This document shows, piece by piece, positions 1 to 5,483 of a stretch of DNA of 7,158 nt; the stretch's first letter is position 1, and each line of letters starts with the position of its first letter. The notes below the pieces were generated by a model. That model searched no databases. It saw only the letters and a program-made list of their open reading frames with translations, and was not told the DNA's origin. This DNA is from DATAVB01 sp040414495 (GTDB lineage: Bacteria; Actinomycetota; Actinomycetes; Mycobacteriales; QHCD01). A program made the translations under genes and the position numbers. Where the stretch lies: positions 1-7,158 of the forward strand of contig JBEDUI010000155.1 of assembly GCA_040414495.1 (NCBI GenBank). Reading direction: 5' to 3'.

Positions 1-610
1 CGCGGGCCGCGGTCACGTAATCCATCTGTTTCACCGAGAGCACAGTGGACCGCATGAGCCGGGTCATCGTCGGCCACCCGAACAGCGCCAGCACCAATGA
101 CACCGTCCACACGTTGCGGGTGTCGAAGCTGGTCAACACGACCAGCGCTCCGAGAATGAACGGGAATCCGAAGAAGATGTCGGTGAGCCGGGACAGCAGC
201 GCGTCGACCACCTTCCCGTAAAAGCCGGCGATGCTGCCCAATCCGATCGCCAGCACAAGGCTCATCGCGGTGACCAGCACACCGACGCTCACCGACGCCC
301 GCGCCCCGTAAATGACGTTGGCGTAGACGTCGCAGCCCTGCATGTCCAGTCCGAACGGATGGCCGCCGCTGGAACCGGCGCCGCTGTTGTTCAGCACGCA
401 GGCCCGCGGATCGCCGTGCCCGAACCATCCGGCGAACAGACTGGGAAACGCGGCGATCGCGATCATCAGTAGCACCACGAAACCCGCGATGAGGAAAATC
501 GGGTTACGGCGCAGGTCGTACCAGGCATCGGCCAGCAACGTGGCCTGCCGTCCGGTCGGTTCGGCCTCGCCGGCGACCGTGGCCTCACTGCTCATCAGAT
601 TGTCAGTCAT
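1..610 (-). CDS. DppC/OppC-type ABC transporter permease, partial (C-terminus beyond left edge)
   Basis: Inner-membrane permease subunit of a family-5 (dipeptide/oligopeptide/nickel) ABC importer. I translated the open minus-strand frame from the ATG at 610-608: 203 codons with no stop, cut by the window edge. It starts MTDNLMSSEATVAGE, has a cytoplasmic N-terminus and a first membrane segment at about residues 38-60. The family signature HPFGLDMQGCDVYANVIYG lies at about 84-102, where most relatives have G-R-D instead of G-C-D. Further hydrophobic segments lie at about 107-130, 145-162 and 168-182. The visible part ends at MDYVTAAR, the start of the EAA loop that contacts the ATPase. The start is supported by GAGGA at 617-621, six bases upstream. 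It overlaps the DppB-type gene by 8 bp, implying translational coupling. Cys71 and Cys93 both fall in the predicted extracytoplasmic loop and could form a disulfide (inference). The substrate cannot be read from the sequence. Confidence 0.93.
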   Translation of the reverse strand, partial: MTDNLMSSEATVAGEAEPTGRQATLLADAWYDLRRNPIFLIAGFVVLLMIAIAAFPSLFAGWFGHGDPRACVLNNSGAGSSGGHPFGLDMQGCDVYANVIYGARASVSVGVLVTAMSLVLAIGLGSIAGFYGKVVDALLSRLTDIFFGFPFILGALVVLTSFDTRNVWTVSLVLALFGWPTMTRLMRSTVLSVKQMDYVTAAR

Positions 611-1535
611 AACGGATCCTCGGGTCGAGCACGCCGTAGAGCAGGTCGACGATGAGGTTGGCGACGAGGAATATCAGCACCAGCGCGGTCGAAACGCCGA
701 CCACGACGGCGCCTTCGTGCGTCTGGATCGAGGTGAAGAGCAACTGGCCCACGCCGGGAAGGTTGAAGATTCCCTCGATGATGACGGTGCCGCCGAGTAG
801 ATAGCCCAGGTCGATCGCGAGGTACGTGACCGCGGCGATCAGGGAATTGCGCAGTACGTGCCGGATCACGATGCGCGGAGTGGACAGTCCTTTTGCGACA
901 GCGGTCCGTACGTAGTCAGCCCGCAGGTTCTCCAGCACGCTGGTCCGGGTCAGCCGGGCCACCGACGCCAGCCCGAACGCGGCCAGAATGATCGCCGGCA
1001 GGATGTAGCTGCGCGGCCAGCCATCGGCCGTGCCGGATACCGGGAAGATGTGCGCCCGCACCCCCAGCAGCAGCTGCGCGGTGTAGCCGAGCACGAAGAT
1101 CGGCACCGATATAACGGCAATCGTGAAGACGAGCACCGTGTGATCGAGCCACCGGCCCCGGCGCAGCGCCGCGACAATACCCAGCGCCAGCCCGACAATG
1201 ACCTCGATGACCCAGGCAGTCACGGCCAGACTGACCGTCACCGGCCACCGTTCGCGCATCAGCGTCGAGACGTTGTTGCCGTTGAAATCCTGGCCGAGAT
1301 CGCCGTGCAGCAGACCCCAGACGTATTTCCCGTACTGCACGAAAAACGGATCGTTGAGGTGGTATCGCTGCCGCAACGCGTTGACCACGCTGGGTGCCAA
1401 CGGCCGGTCGCCGGCCATTCCCCGGATCGGGTCACCGGGCAGGGCGTAGACCATGCCGTAAATCAGCAACGTCACGCCGATGAAGACGAGAATCAGCTGC
1501 AGAATCCGCCGGATGACATATCGGCCCAATCTCAT
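603..1535 (-). CDS. DppB/OppB-type ABC transporter permease
   Basis: Membrane permease of a family-5 peptide-type ABC importer, 310 residues, a normal full length. Visible family marks in order: an N-terminal membrane segment at about residues 9-31 followed by LPGDP (32-36); GDLGQD (78-83) before the second segment; hydrophobic segments at about 100-124, 132-156, 177-195, 233-252 and 277-301; the EAA cytoplasmic loop around DYVRTAVAKGLSTPRIVIRH (208-226); EGIFNLPGVG (254-263); and the closing DPRIRY. It would pair with the adjacent DppC-type protein. The ATG at 1535 overlaps the stop of the upstream peptidase gene as ATGA, suggesting reinitiation. One oddity is that GGAGG sits only one base before this ATG but seven bases before a TTG at 1529-1527, which would give a protein two residues shorter. 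The start is therefore slightly uncertain. The family is certain; the transported substrate is unknown. Confidence 0.95.
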   Translation of the reverse strand: MRLGRYVIRRILQLILVFIGVTLLIYGMVYALPGDPIRGMAGDRPLAPSVVNALRQRYHLNDPFFVQYGKYVWGLLHGDLGQDFNGNNVSTLMRERWPVTVSLAVTAWVIEVIVGLALGIVAALRRGRWLDHTVLVFTIAVISVPIFVLGYTAQLLLGVRAHIFPVSGTADGWPRSYILPAIILAAFGLASVARLTRTSVLENLRADYVRTAVAKGLSTPRIVIRHVLRNSLIAAVTYLAIDLGYLLGGTVIIEGIFNLPGVGQLLFTSIQTHEGAVVVGVSTALVLIFLVANLIVDLLYGVLDPRIRYD

Positions 1536-2899
1536 GCCTCCGGATTGAGGTCGCGTAGGTGTGCCGCCGCGGCCAATAGCGCGCCGAATTGTACGGCGAC
1601 CAGCTTACCGATCGGAATTACCTCAGCGGTGATCGCCTTGCGGGCCTGGTCGCACCAATCCTCATACCGCGCCAACAATGCGGTGTGCTCGGCGCGGATC
1701 GTCGGTGTCGCATTGCCGATGGCGAGTTCGCCTTCGAGCGTGCGCAACAACATTCCGCCGTACCGGAGCCGGAAACAATGCACCAGATCGGCGCAGCCGA
1801 ACCGTTCCCCGACGGTGGCCGGGCGGTCATTCTCCGGCAGACCGGCTCGGCCCTCGTCCTGTTCCGCGGAACGGGCGAATCCCGGGATAAAGGCCCGACT
1901 GGCCCGTAGGAACGGCGATTCCGCGGTCAGGTCCGGCGTCACCGCGGCCAGCGTCTCGGAGAGCACAGTGGACAACTCGGCCAGCCCGGCCGCGCGGGCG
2001 CGGATGACGTCGCTATAGCGCTCGGTGGTTTCGGATTGGTCGTCGGCATCGGGATGCGACCAGTACGGAACCTCGGTCACCAGCGTGAACGTGCCGTACT
2101 TCTCGGCGTACGCGCCACTGGAATCGCCAGTTTCCCGGAGGCTCGGGTCGAGGCCGAGGCTCTCCACGTAGTCGTACTGGTCGGAGCTGCGGATCATCTC
2201 GAAGATCGCCGGCGCGTACCGCTGCACAAAGGGCACTTCCGGTTCGCCGGTGTCCAGCGGAAGACCGAGCGTCGCCGGGATAGCGTGCAGCGTCTCGTAC
2301 AACTGCGGCGCCGGGCGGGACAGGTAGTAATAGATCCCGCCCAGCTCGCCGTTGTGCAGCGAGCACATCAACGCCGGCTTGGTCTCGTCGATCAACCGCA
2401 TCAACGCCAGCGTCTCGGGCAGTACGCCGTCGAAGTACGCCTTTTTGTGTTCGTACGGAAACGTCCACTCGACCTGCTCGTCCGGGGCCGGCCGATAGAA
2501 CCGACGGGCATAGAACGTGCGCTCGAACGGCCCGGCGAACCATCCCTCGTTCAGCCGGGTGCCGTCCGGATCGATGCACGGAATGATGTGCCACGTATAT
2601 CCGAGCTCCTCCCGCAATTCCGGGTCGGAGCACAGTGTGTCGGCCAGATGCAGCGCGGTCAGATTCCCGATTGGCTCGTTGGGATGAACGCTGGCGAAGA
2701 CGATGGCGTGTTCATCGCCGCCGCGGATCGTCAGGCAGCTCAGCGGTTCGCCGAGCCGGGAGGTGCCGATCCGCCGGATTGTGGCGATATCGGGATGCGT
2801 CTGAGCGATCTGCTCCGTCCGGGCGGTCAGCTCGTCGACGGTGGGGAATTCGGTGAATTCCGGGACCGCGGCCAGCCGGCCGATCGGGTCGATTGACAA
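1532..2899 (-). CDS. M14-family zinc carboxypeptidase, predicted cytosolic
   Basis: Predicted metallocarboxypeptidase of 455 residues that would remove a C-terminal residue, or a peptide amide-linked group, from a substrate. Visible M14 marks: the zinc ligands H72 and E75 in SVHPNEPIG, a DPDG motif at 110-113 followed by R115 and N117 (placed like the substrate-binding Arg/Asn stretch of the family), the third zinc ligand H182 in SLHNGE, and the likely catalytic E276 in TLVTEVPYW. No signal peptide or membrane segment is seen, so it probably acts in the cytoplasm. Residues from about 310 to 455 form a tail I do not recognise. The start is a TTG preceded by GGGAG seven bases upstream; no ATG or GTG is better placed, and the first residues (MSIDPIGRLAAVPEF) look natural. 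It lies between the binding-protein and permease genes, an uncommon position for a peptidase, which suggests it processes the imported compound (inference). MpaA-like murein-peptide amidases are another M14 group found near peptide-uptake genes, but membership cannot be judged here. Confidence 0.88.
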   Translation of the reverse strand: MSIDPIGRLAAVPEFTEFPTVDELTARTEQIAQTHPDIATIRRIGTSRLGEPLSCLTIRGGDEHAIVFASVHPNEPIGNLTALHLADTLCSDPELREELGYTWHIIPCIDPDGTRLNEGWFAGPFERTFYARRFYRPAPDEQVEWTFPYEHKKAYFDGVLPETLALMRLIDETKPALMCSLHNGELGGIYYYLSRPAPQLYETLHAIPATLGLPLDTGEPEVPFVQRYAPAIFEMIRSSDQYDYVESLGLDPSLRETGDSSGAYAEKYGTFTLVTEVPYWSHPDADDQSETTERYSDVIRARAAGLAELSTVLSETLAAVTPDLTAESPFLRASRAFIPGFARSAEQDEGRAGLPENDRPATVGERFGCADLVHCFRLRYGGMLLRTLEGELAIGNATPTIRAEHTALLARYEDWCDQARKAITAEVIPIGKLVAVQFGALLAAAAHLRDLNPEA

Positions 2900-2906
2900 A
2901 ACGTTT

Positions 2907-2911
2907 CTCCC
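2907..2911 (-). promoter_or_regulatory. Ribosome binding site deciding the TTG start of the peptidase gene
   Basis: On the minus strand GGGAG lies seven bases before the TTG at 2899-2897 and touches the TAG stop (2913-2911) of the upstream binding-protein gene. This close packing supports translational coupling and is the main reason for accepting the TTG start. Confidence 0.65.
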
Positions 2912-4488
2912 TACTTGGGGGTGACCTGGCCGAGCTCGATCTGGTTCACGTCGATGATGACGTTCGAGACGTTCTTGCTGTGCACGTAGACGTATTTGGC
3001 GAAGAACAGCGGTGCGACCGGCATATCCTTCAGGATCTGCGCCTGGGCCTGGTTGTAGAGGTCGGTCGCTGTGCTGCCGTTCGCGGCGTTCGCCTGAGCC
3101 AGCAGACGGTCCACTGTGGGGCTGGAATACCAGGACTCGGTGTGGCCGTCGCCGGTCGCGGTGAACAACGCGGTCAACGTGTTCTGCATGCTTGGGTACA
3201 GCGCGCCCCAGTGGCCGCGGTACGGGCCGTCGACCTTCTTGTCAGCCTGGTCCTGTGAGTACTGCACGAATCCGGGCAGGCCCTTGAGCTTGACGTCCTT
3301 GATTCCCAGGTTCTGGCGGATCTGGTTGGCAATCGCGTTGAACGTCTGGTCATAACCGACGCCGGCCGGATACCAGATCTGCATCGGGCCCTTCCAGCCG
3401 CCGGCCTGCGCCAGCAACTGCTTGGCCTTGGTCGGGTTGAAATCGCAGTACTGGCACAGCCCGGTCTTCGCGCCCAGCTCGGCCGGCGGGGCGACTCCGG
3501 TCGCCGGCTGGTACAGGCCGCCGAATATGGCTTTGTTGATCGCATTGCGGTCGATCGCGAGCGAGATCGCTTCCCGGACGCGGATATCGGAGAACCGCTT
3601 GTCGTACAAGGGGAATCCGATGTAGTCCAAGGCCGGCGCGTTGTACGCGGTCCAGGCGCCGGGGAAGTCGTTCTTCACCTGGCTGTATTTGTCCTGCGGC
3701 ACGTTGGTGATGTCGACGTTTCCGCCCTGCGCGTCGGTGTAGGCGGTGTGCAGATCGCTGTAGATCTTGAACACGATCTGGTCGGCCTTCGGCTTCGTAC
3801 CAGGGTATTTCGGGTACCGCTTGACCGTGATCGAGCTGTTGTGTTTCCAGGTGCCGACCATTTCGAACGGTCCGTCGCCGATTGGCGCCTGGTCATACGC
3901 CTTGAGGTCCTTGAACGCGGCTTTCGGCATTGGTTCGAACGCCGGCTGGCCGGCGGTCAGCTCCAGCGGGAACTGGCTGTCGGCCTTGATGAGCTTGACC
4001 TGCAGCGTCGTTGGGTTCACGACCTTGACGCCGGAGAGTGTCTTGGTGGTCGGCTTGCCCTTGGCCGGATTCAGCGCGGGATATCCCTCGATGTTGGCCA
4101 GCTCGCCATTGTTGCCCCAGCCGTTCGGGCCGTAAGCGGTGGCGTTCCAGCCATCGGCGTAACTCTGCGCGGTGACCTTCTCTCCATTGTGGAAGGTCCA
4201 ACCCGGCTTGATCTTCACTGTCCACGTGAGATTGTCGTTCGAGGTGATGGACTGCGCCTGCACCATCACCAGCTTGCCGTGTTGGTCCACTTCGGCCAGT
4301 GGCGCGAAAAGCGCGTGCACCTCGTCGTAGGCCCCGGTGGCCTGACCCGGATTGAGGTGGTCGGGCTCGTCATCGCCGACCGAGAACGAATTGTTGGATG
4401 TGGACGAACCTTTGCTCGAGCCGCAGGCCGTCATACCGACCGCCAGGGCAACGACCGCCGGTGCGGTCAGCCAACGCCATCTGCTCAT
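2911..4488 (-). CDS. Family-5 extracellular solute-binding lipoprotein (peptide/nickel type)
   Basis: Substrate-binding component of the ABC importer, 525 residues, a usual length for the SBP_bac_5 family. The N-terminus MSRWRWLTAPAVVALAVGMTAC is a lipoprotein signal peptide with its lipobox cysteine at C22, followed by a Ser/Gly/Lys-rich linker, so the protein should be anchored on the outer face of the membrane. Family marks: DDEPDHLNPGQATGAYDEV (39-57), a WTVKIKPGWTFHNGEKVTA stretch (89-107), PIGDGPFEMVGTW (202-214) and FSDIRVREAISLAIDR (299-314). A CQYC pair (C345, C348) precedes FNPTKAKQLLAQAGG. The lone C345/C348 pair may form a local disulfide (inference). AAGGA eight bases upstream supports the ATG. 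It is the first gene of the leftward operon, followed closely by the peptidase and the permeases. Peptides are the default guess, but nickel, sugars and other ligands also occur in this family. Confidence 0.95.
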   Translation of the reverse strand: MSRWRWLTAPAVVALAVGMTACGSSKGSSTSNNSFSVGDDEPDHLNPGQATGAYDEVHALFAPLAEVDQHGKLVMVQAQSITSNDNLTWTVKIKPGWTFHNGEKVTAQSYADGWNATAYGPNGWGNNGELANIEGYPALNPAKGKPTTKTLSGVKVVNPTTLQVKLIKADSQFPLELTAGQPAFEPMPKAAFKDLKAYDQAPIGDGPFEMVGTWKHNSSITVKRYPKYPGTKPKADQIVFKIYSDLHTAYTDAQGGNVDITNVPQDKYSQVKNDFPGAWTAYNAPALDYIGFPLYDKRFSDIRVREAISLAIDRNAINKAIFGGLYQPATGVAPPAELGAKTGLCQYCDFNPTKAKQLLAQAGGWKGPMQIWYPAGVGYDQTFNAIANQIRQNLGIKDVKLKGLPGFVQYSQDQADKKVDGPYRGHWGALYPSMQNTLTALFTATGDGHTESWYSSPTVDRLLAQANAANGSTATDLYNQAQAQILKDMPVAPLFFAKYVYVHSKNVSNVIIDVNQIELGQVTPK

Positions 4489-4496
4489 GAAAAAAG

Positions 4497-4501
4497 TCCT
4501 T
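4497..4501 (-). promoter_or_regulatory. Ribosome binding site of the solute-binding lipoprotein gene
   Basis: AAGGA on the minus strand sits eight bases before the ATG at 4488-4486, with a short T-rich spacer. This is a normal arrangement and fixes the start, in agreement with the signal peptide that begins directly at that Met. Confidence 0.7.
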
Positions 4502-4599
4502 GTGCGCCAGTGCGTGCGGGATAGGGCGGCCGGATCTCGGCGTCGCGTCGATGCGCCAGGAACGCCCAGAGAGTGGCCGAGGCGCTCGCTGTTTGGGAT

Positions 4600-4627
4600 G
4601 CTCCAGGCCCCGCCCGGGACCTGGAGC
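4600..4627 (-). promoter_or_regulatory. Strong hairpin in the leader of the binding-protein operon
   Basis: GCTCCAGG at 4600-4607 pairs perfectly with CCTGGAGC at 4620-4627. Inside, CCC (4608-4610) pairs with GGG (4616-4618), leaving a single bulged A at 4619 and a five-base loop. The stem is 11 bp and almost all G/C. It lies about 100 bases upstream of the binding-protein ribosome site. Neither strand has a T-run after it, so a classical intrinsic terminator is not supported. It may be a leader RNA structure or a DNA operator. The middle arm can also pair with AGCTCC at 4655-4660, giving an alternative fold. The structure is seen directly; its role is unknown. Confidence 0.5.
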
Positions 4628-4667
4628 TGAACAGAAGACTACCGCGAAGGAACAAGCTCCGGGAAGG

Positions 4668-4683
4668 TTCAATGTAAATTGAA
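4668..4683. promoter_or_regulatory. A/T-rich perfect inverted repeat, candidate operator or promoter overlap
   Basis: TTCAAT-GTAA-ATTGAA is a perfect six-base inverted repeat with a four-base spacer, standing out as A/T-rich in G/C-rich surroundings. Symmetric sites of about 16 bp are typical for dimeric MarR-like winged-helix regulators, and such a regulator is encoded just to the right. It also overlaps the best, though weak, -10 candidate for the leftward operon, which would suit repression. Binding by the neighbouring regulator is an inference. Confidence 0.5.
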
Positions 4684-4747
4684 TGTTGCGAACCATCGTC
4701 AGTTACGCCGCGGTGCGGCGGGCGGCCGGTGGGGCGTCGCCTATCAG

Positions 4748-4884
4748 TTGCGGCAGCAACACACTGCGTAAGCGATTGGTTGCGAAGCACCGGGTTGCGT
4801 ACGCGATCGGCTGCGACAGCGGTTGCGAAGCGGCGGGTTGCGTAAGCAATCGGTTGTGTCCGCGATCGGTGTGACCGCGACCGG
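4748..4884. repeat. Degenerate tandem array with ~16-bp period (about nine units)
   Basis: Units begin at 4748, 4764, 4780, 4795, 4811, 4823, 4838, 4854 and 4870, so spacing is 15-16 bp except one 12-bp unit. Examples are CTGCGTAAGCGATTGG (4764), TTGCGTACGCGATCGG (4795), TTGCGTAAGCAATCGG (4838) and TTGTGTCCGCGATCGG (4854). An approximate consensus is TTGCGTAAGCGATCGG. Several units hold small palindromes: TTGC-N4-GCAA in the 4838 unit, GCGTACGC in the 4795 unit and CGATCG in some. The array lies between the operon promoter region and the regulator gene. It could be a cluster of protein-binding sites or a simple expanded repeat; the sequence alone does not decide. It is not a CRISPR array, since there are no unique spacers. 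Confidence 0.7.
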
Positions 4885-4960
4885 ATCGGCGATCGATGAT
4901 GGAGACGAGCGGCGGACTGAACGCGCGGGACATAAGGTTCCGAGTGGTCCGGCGCCCACG

Positions 4961-4966
4961 AGGAGG
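4961..4966 (+). promoter_or_regulatory. Ribosome binding site of the GbsR/MarR-type regulator
   Basis: AGGAGG lies four bases before the ATG at 4971. The spacing is a little short but the match to the 16S tail is strong, and it selects this start. Confidence 0.7.
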
Positions 4967-4970
4967 CTGA

Positions 4971-5483
4971 ATGGCACAGCAGCGTCGCGTACCGGAAGGC
5001 ATCAGCGACGAGGACCGTGCCGACCTGGTCGAGGAGATGGGCCTGATCTGGTCGGACCTGGGCGGACCGCGGATGGAGGGGCGGATCGTCGGCTACCTCA
5101 TTTTCTCCAACGCGCCCTACGTTTCCACCGCTGAGCTCTCCGAAGCGCTGCACGCGAGCGCCGGTTCAATCTCCACCACGACCCGACGTCTGGTCGAGGT
5201 CGGCTTCATCAAACGGGTCGCTGTGCCGGGCGAACGTAGCTATTACTTCAAAGCCGAAGACGACGTGTGGGGCGCCTTTCTGGCCGGCGAACGACCGTAC
5301 CTGCGTCGCCGAAGGAAATTCGCCGAACACGCGCTGGACGCGCTCGGTCCGCGGGACGAGGCGCCCAGCCGGCGGTTGGCAAATATGCGCGACTACATGA
5401 CGTGGCTGGAGACCTACCATCGCAAGATGCTCGAGGACTGGGAGGCGTACAAGCGGGAGCGGGACGCGGGCGGACACAAATGA
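4971..5483 (+). CDS. GbsR/MarR-family winged-helix transcriptional regulator
   Basis: Predicted DNA-binding regulator of 170 residues. The middle of the protein fits a MarR-type winged helix-turn-helix: helices around GRIVGYLIFSNAPYVS (37-52), STAELSEAL (52-60), recognition helix SAGSISTTTRRLVEVG (63-78), and a beta wing IKRVAVPGERSYYF (80-93). The N-terminal helix (about 12-30) and the charged helical C-terminus (about 107-165, rich in Arg, Glu and Asp) would form the dimer and effector region, as in GbsR-like proteins. No metal-binding or catalytic motif is seen. Its stop overlaps the start of the amidohydrolase gene (ATGA), so the two are probably made together. It is divergent from the peptide-transport operon, the usual place for a local regulator of both arms. 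The ligand is unknown; choline sensing, known for Bacillus GbsR, should not be assumed. Confidence 0.87.
   Translation: MAQQRRVPEGISDEDRADLVEEMGLIWSDLGGPRMEGRIVGYLIFSNAPYVSTAELSEALHASAGSISTTTRRLVEVGFIKRVAVPGERSYYFKAEDDVWGAFLAGERPYLRRRRKFAEHALDALGPRDEAPSRRLANMRDYMTWLETYHRKMLEDWEAYKRERDAGGHK

Larger units (their letters stand above)
4489..4970. other. 482-bp divergent intergenic control region without a supported gene
   Basis: This region separates the leftward binding-protein operon from the rightward regulator gene and should hold both promoters. I see no credible coding sequence: a long open minus-strand frame across it has no family likeness and is made partly of the short repeats. It contains a strong hairpin (4600-4627), an A/T-rich inverted repeat (4668-4683) and a 16-bp-period repeat array (4748-4884). 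No convincing sigma-70 hexamer pair stands out. The best leftward candidate is CTGACG (4702-4697) with TTTACA (4678-4673) at 18-bp spacing, which is weak. A CATAAG at 4931-4936 is a possible -10-like element for the regulator gene, also weak. Confidence 0.6.

Noticed and set aside
858..2018. Long plus-strand open frame of 386 codons opposite the permease and peptidase genes
   Set aside because: It is antisense to two clear family genes, has low-complexity Arg/Pro/Gln-rich composition and no motif; typical of the mirror frame in high-GC coding DNA.
2036..2896. Plus-strand open frame of 286 codons opposite the M14 peptidase
   Set aside because: Antisense shadow: Arg/Gly/Val-rich, no family likeness, and the peptidase motifs on the other strand are convincing.
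3748..4524. Plus-strand open frame of 258 codons opposite the binding-protein gene
   Set aside because: Antisense shadow of a well-supported lipoprotein gene, with biased composition and no recognisable domain.
4600..4627. Hairpin as a Rho-independent terminator
   Set aside because: The stem is strong, but neither strand has a T-run behind it, and its place in the leader of an operon argues against a simple terminator.
4748..4884. Repeat array as a possible CRISPR
   Set aside because: Units are only about 16 bp, degenerate and contiguous, with no unique spacers and no cas genes in view.
4485..5153. Minus-strand open frame of 222 codons across the divergent intergenic region
   Set aside because: It runs through the 16-bp repeats and into the antisense of the regulator, has a repetitive Arg/Ala-rich product and no good start context; treated as chance.
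5267..5479. 71-codon in-frame N-terminal extension of the amidohydrolase
   Set aside because: It lies wholly inside the regulator gene, is Arg/Gly-rich without family likeness, and the ATGA-overlapping Met at 5480 begins the normal beta-domain sequence.
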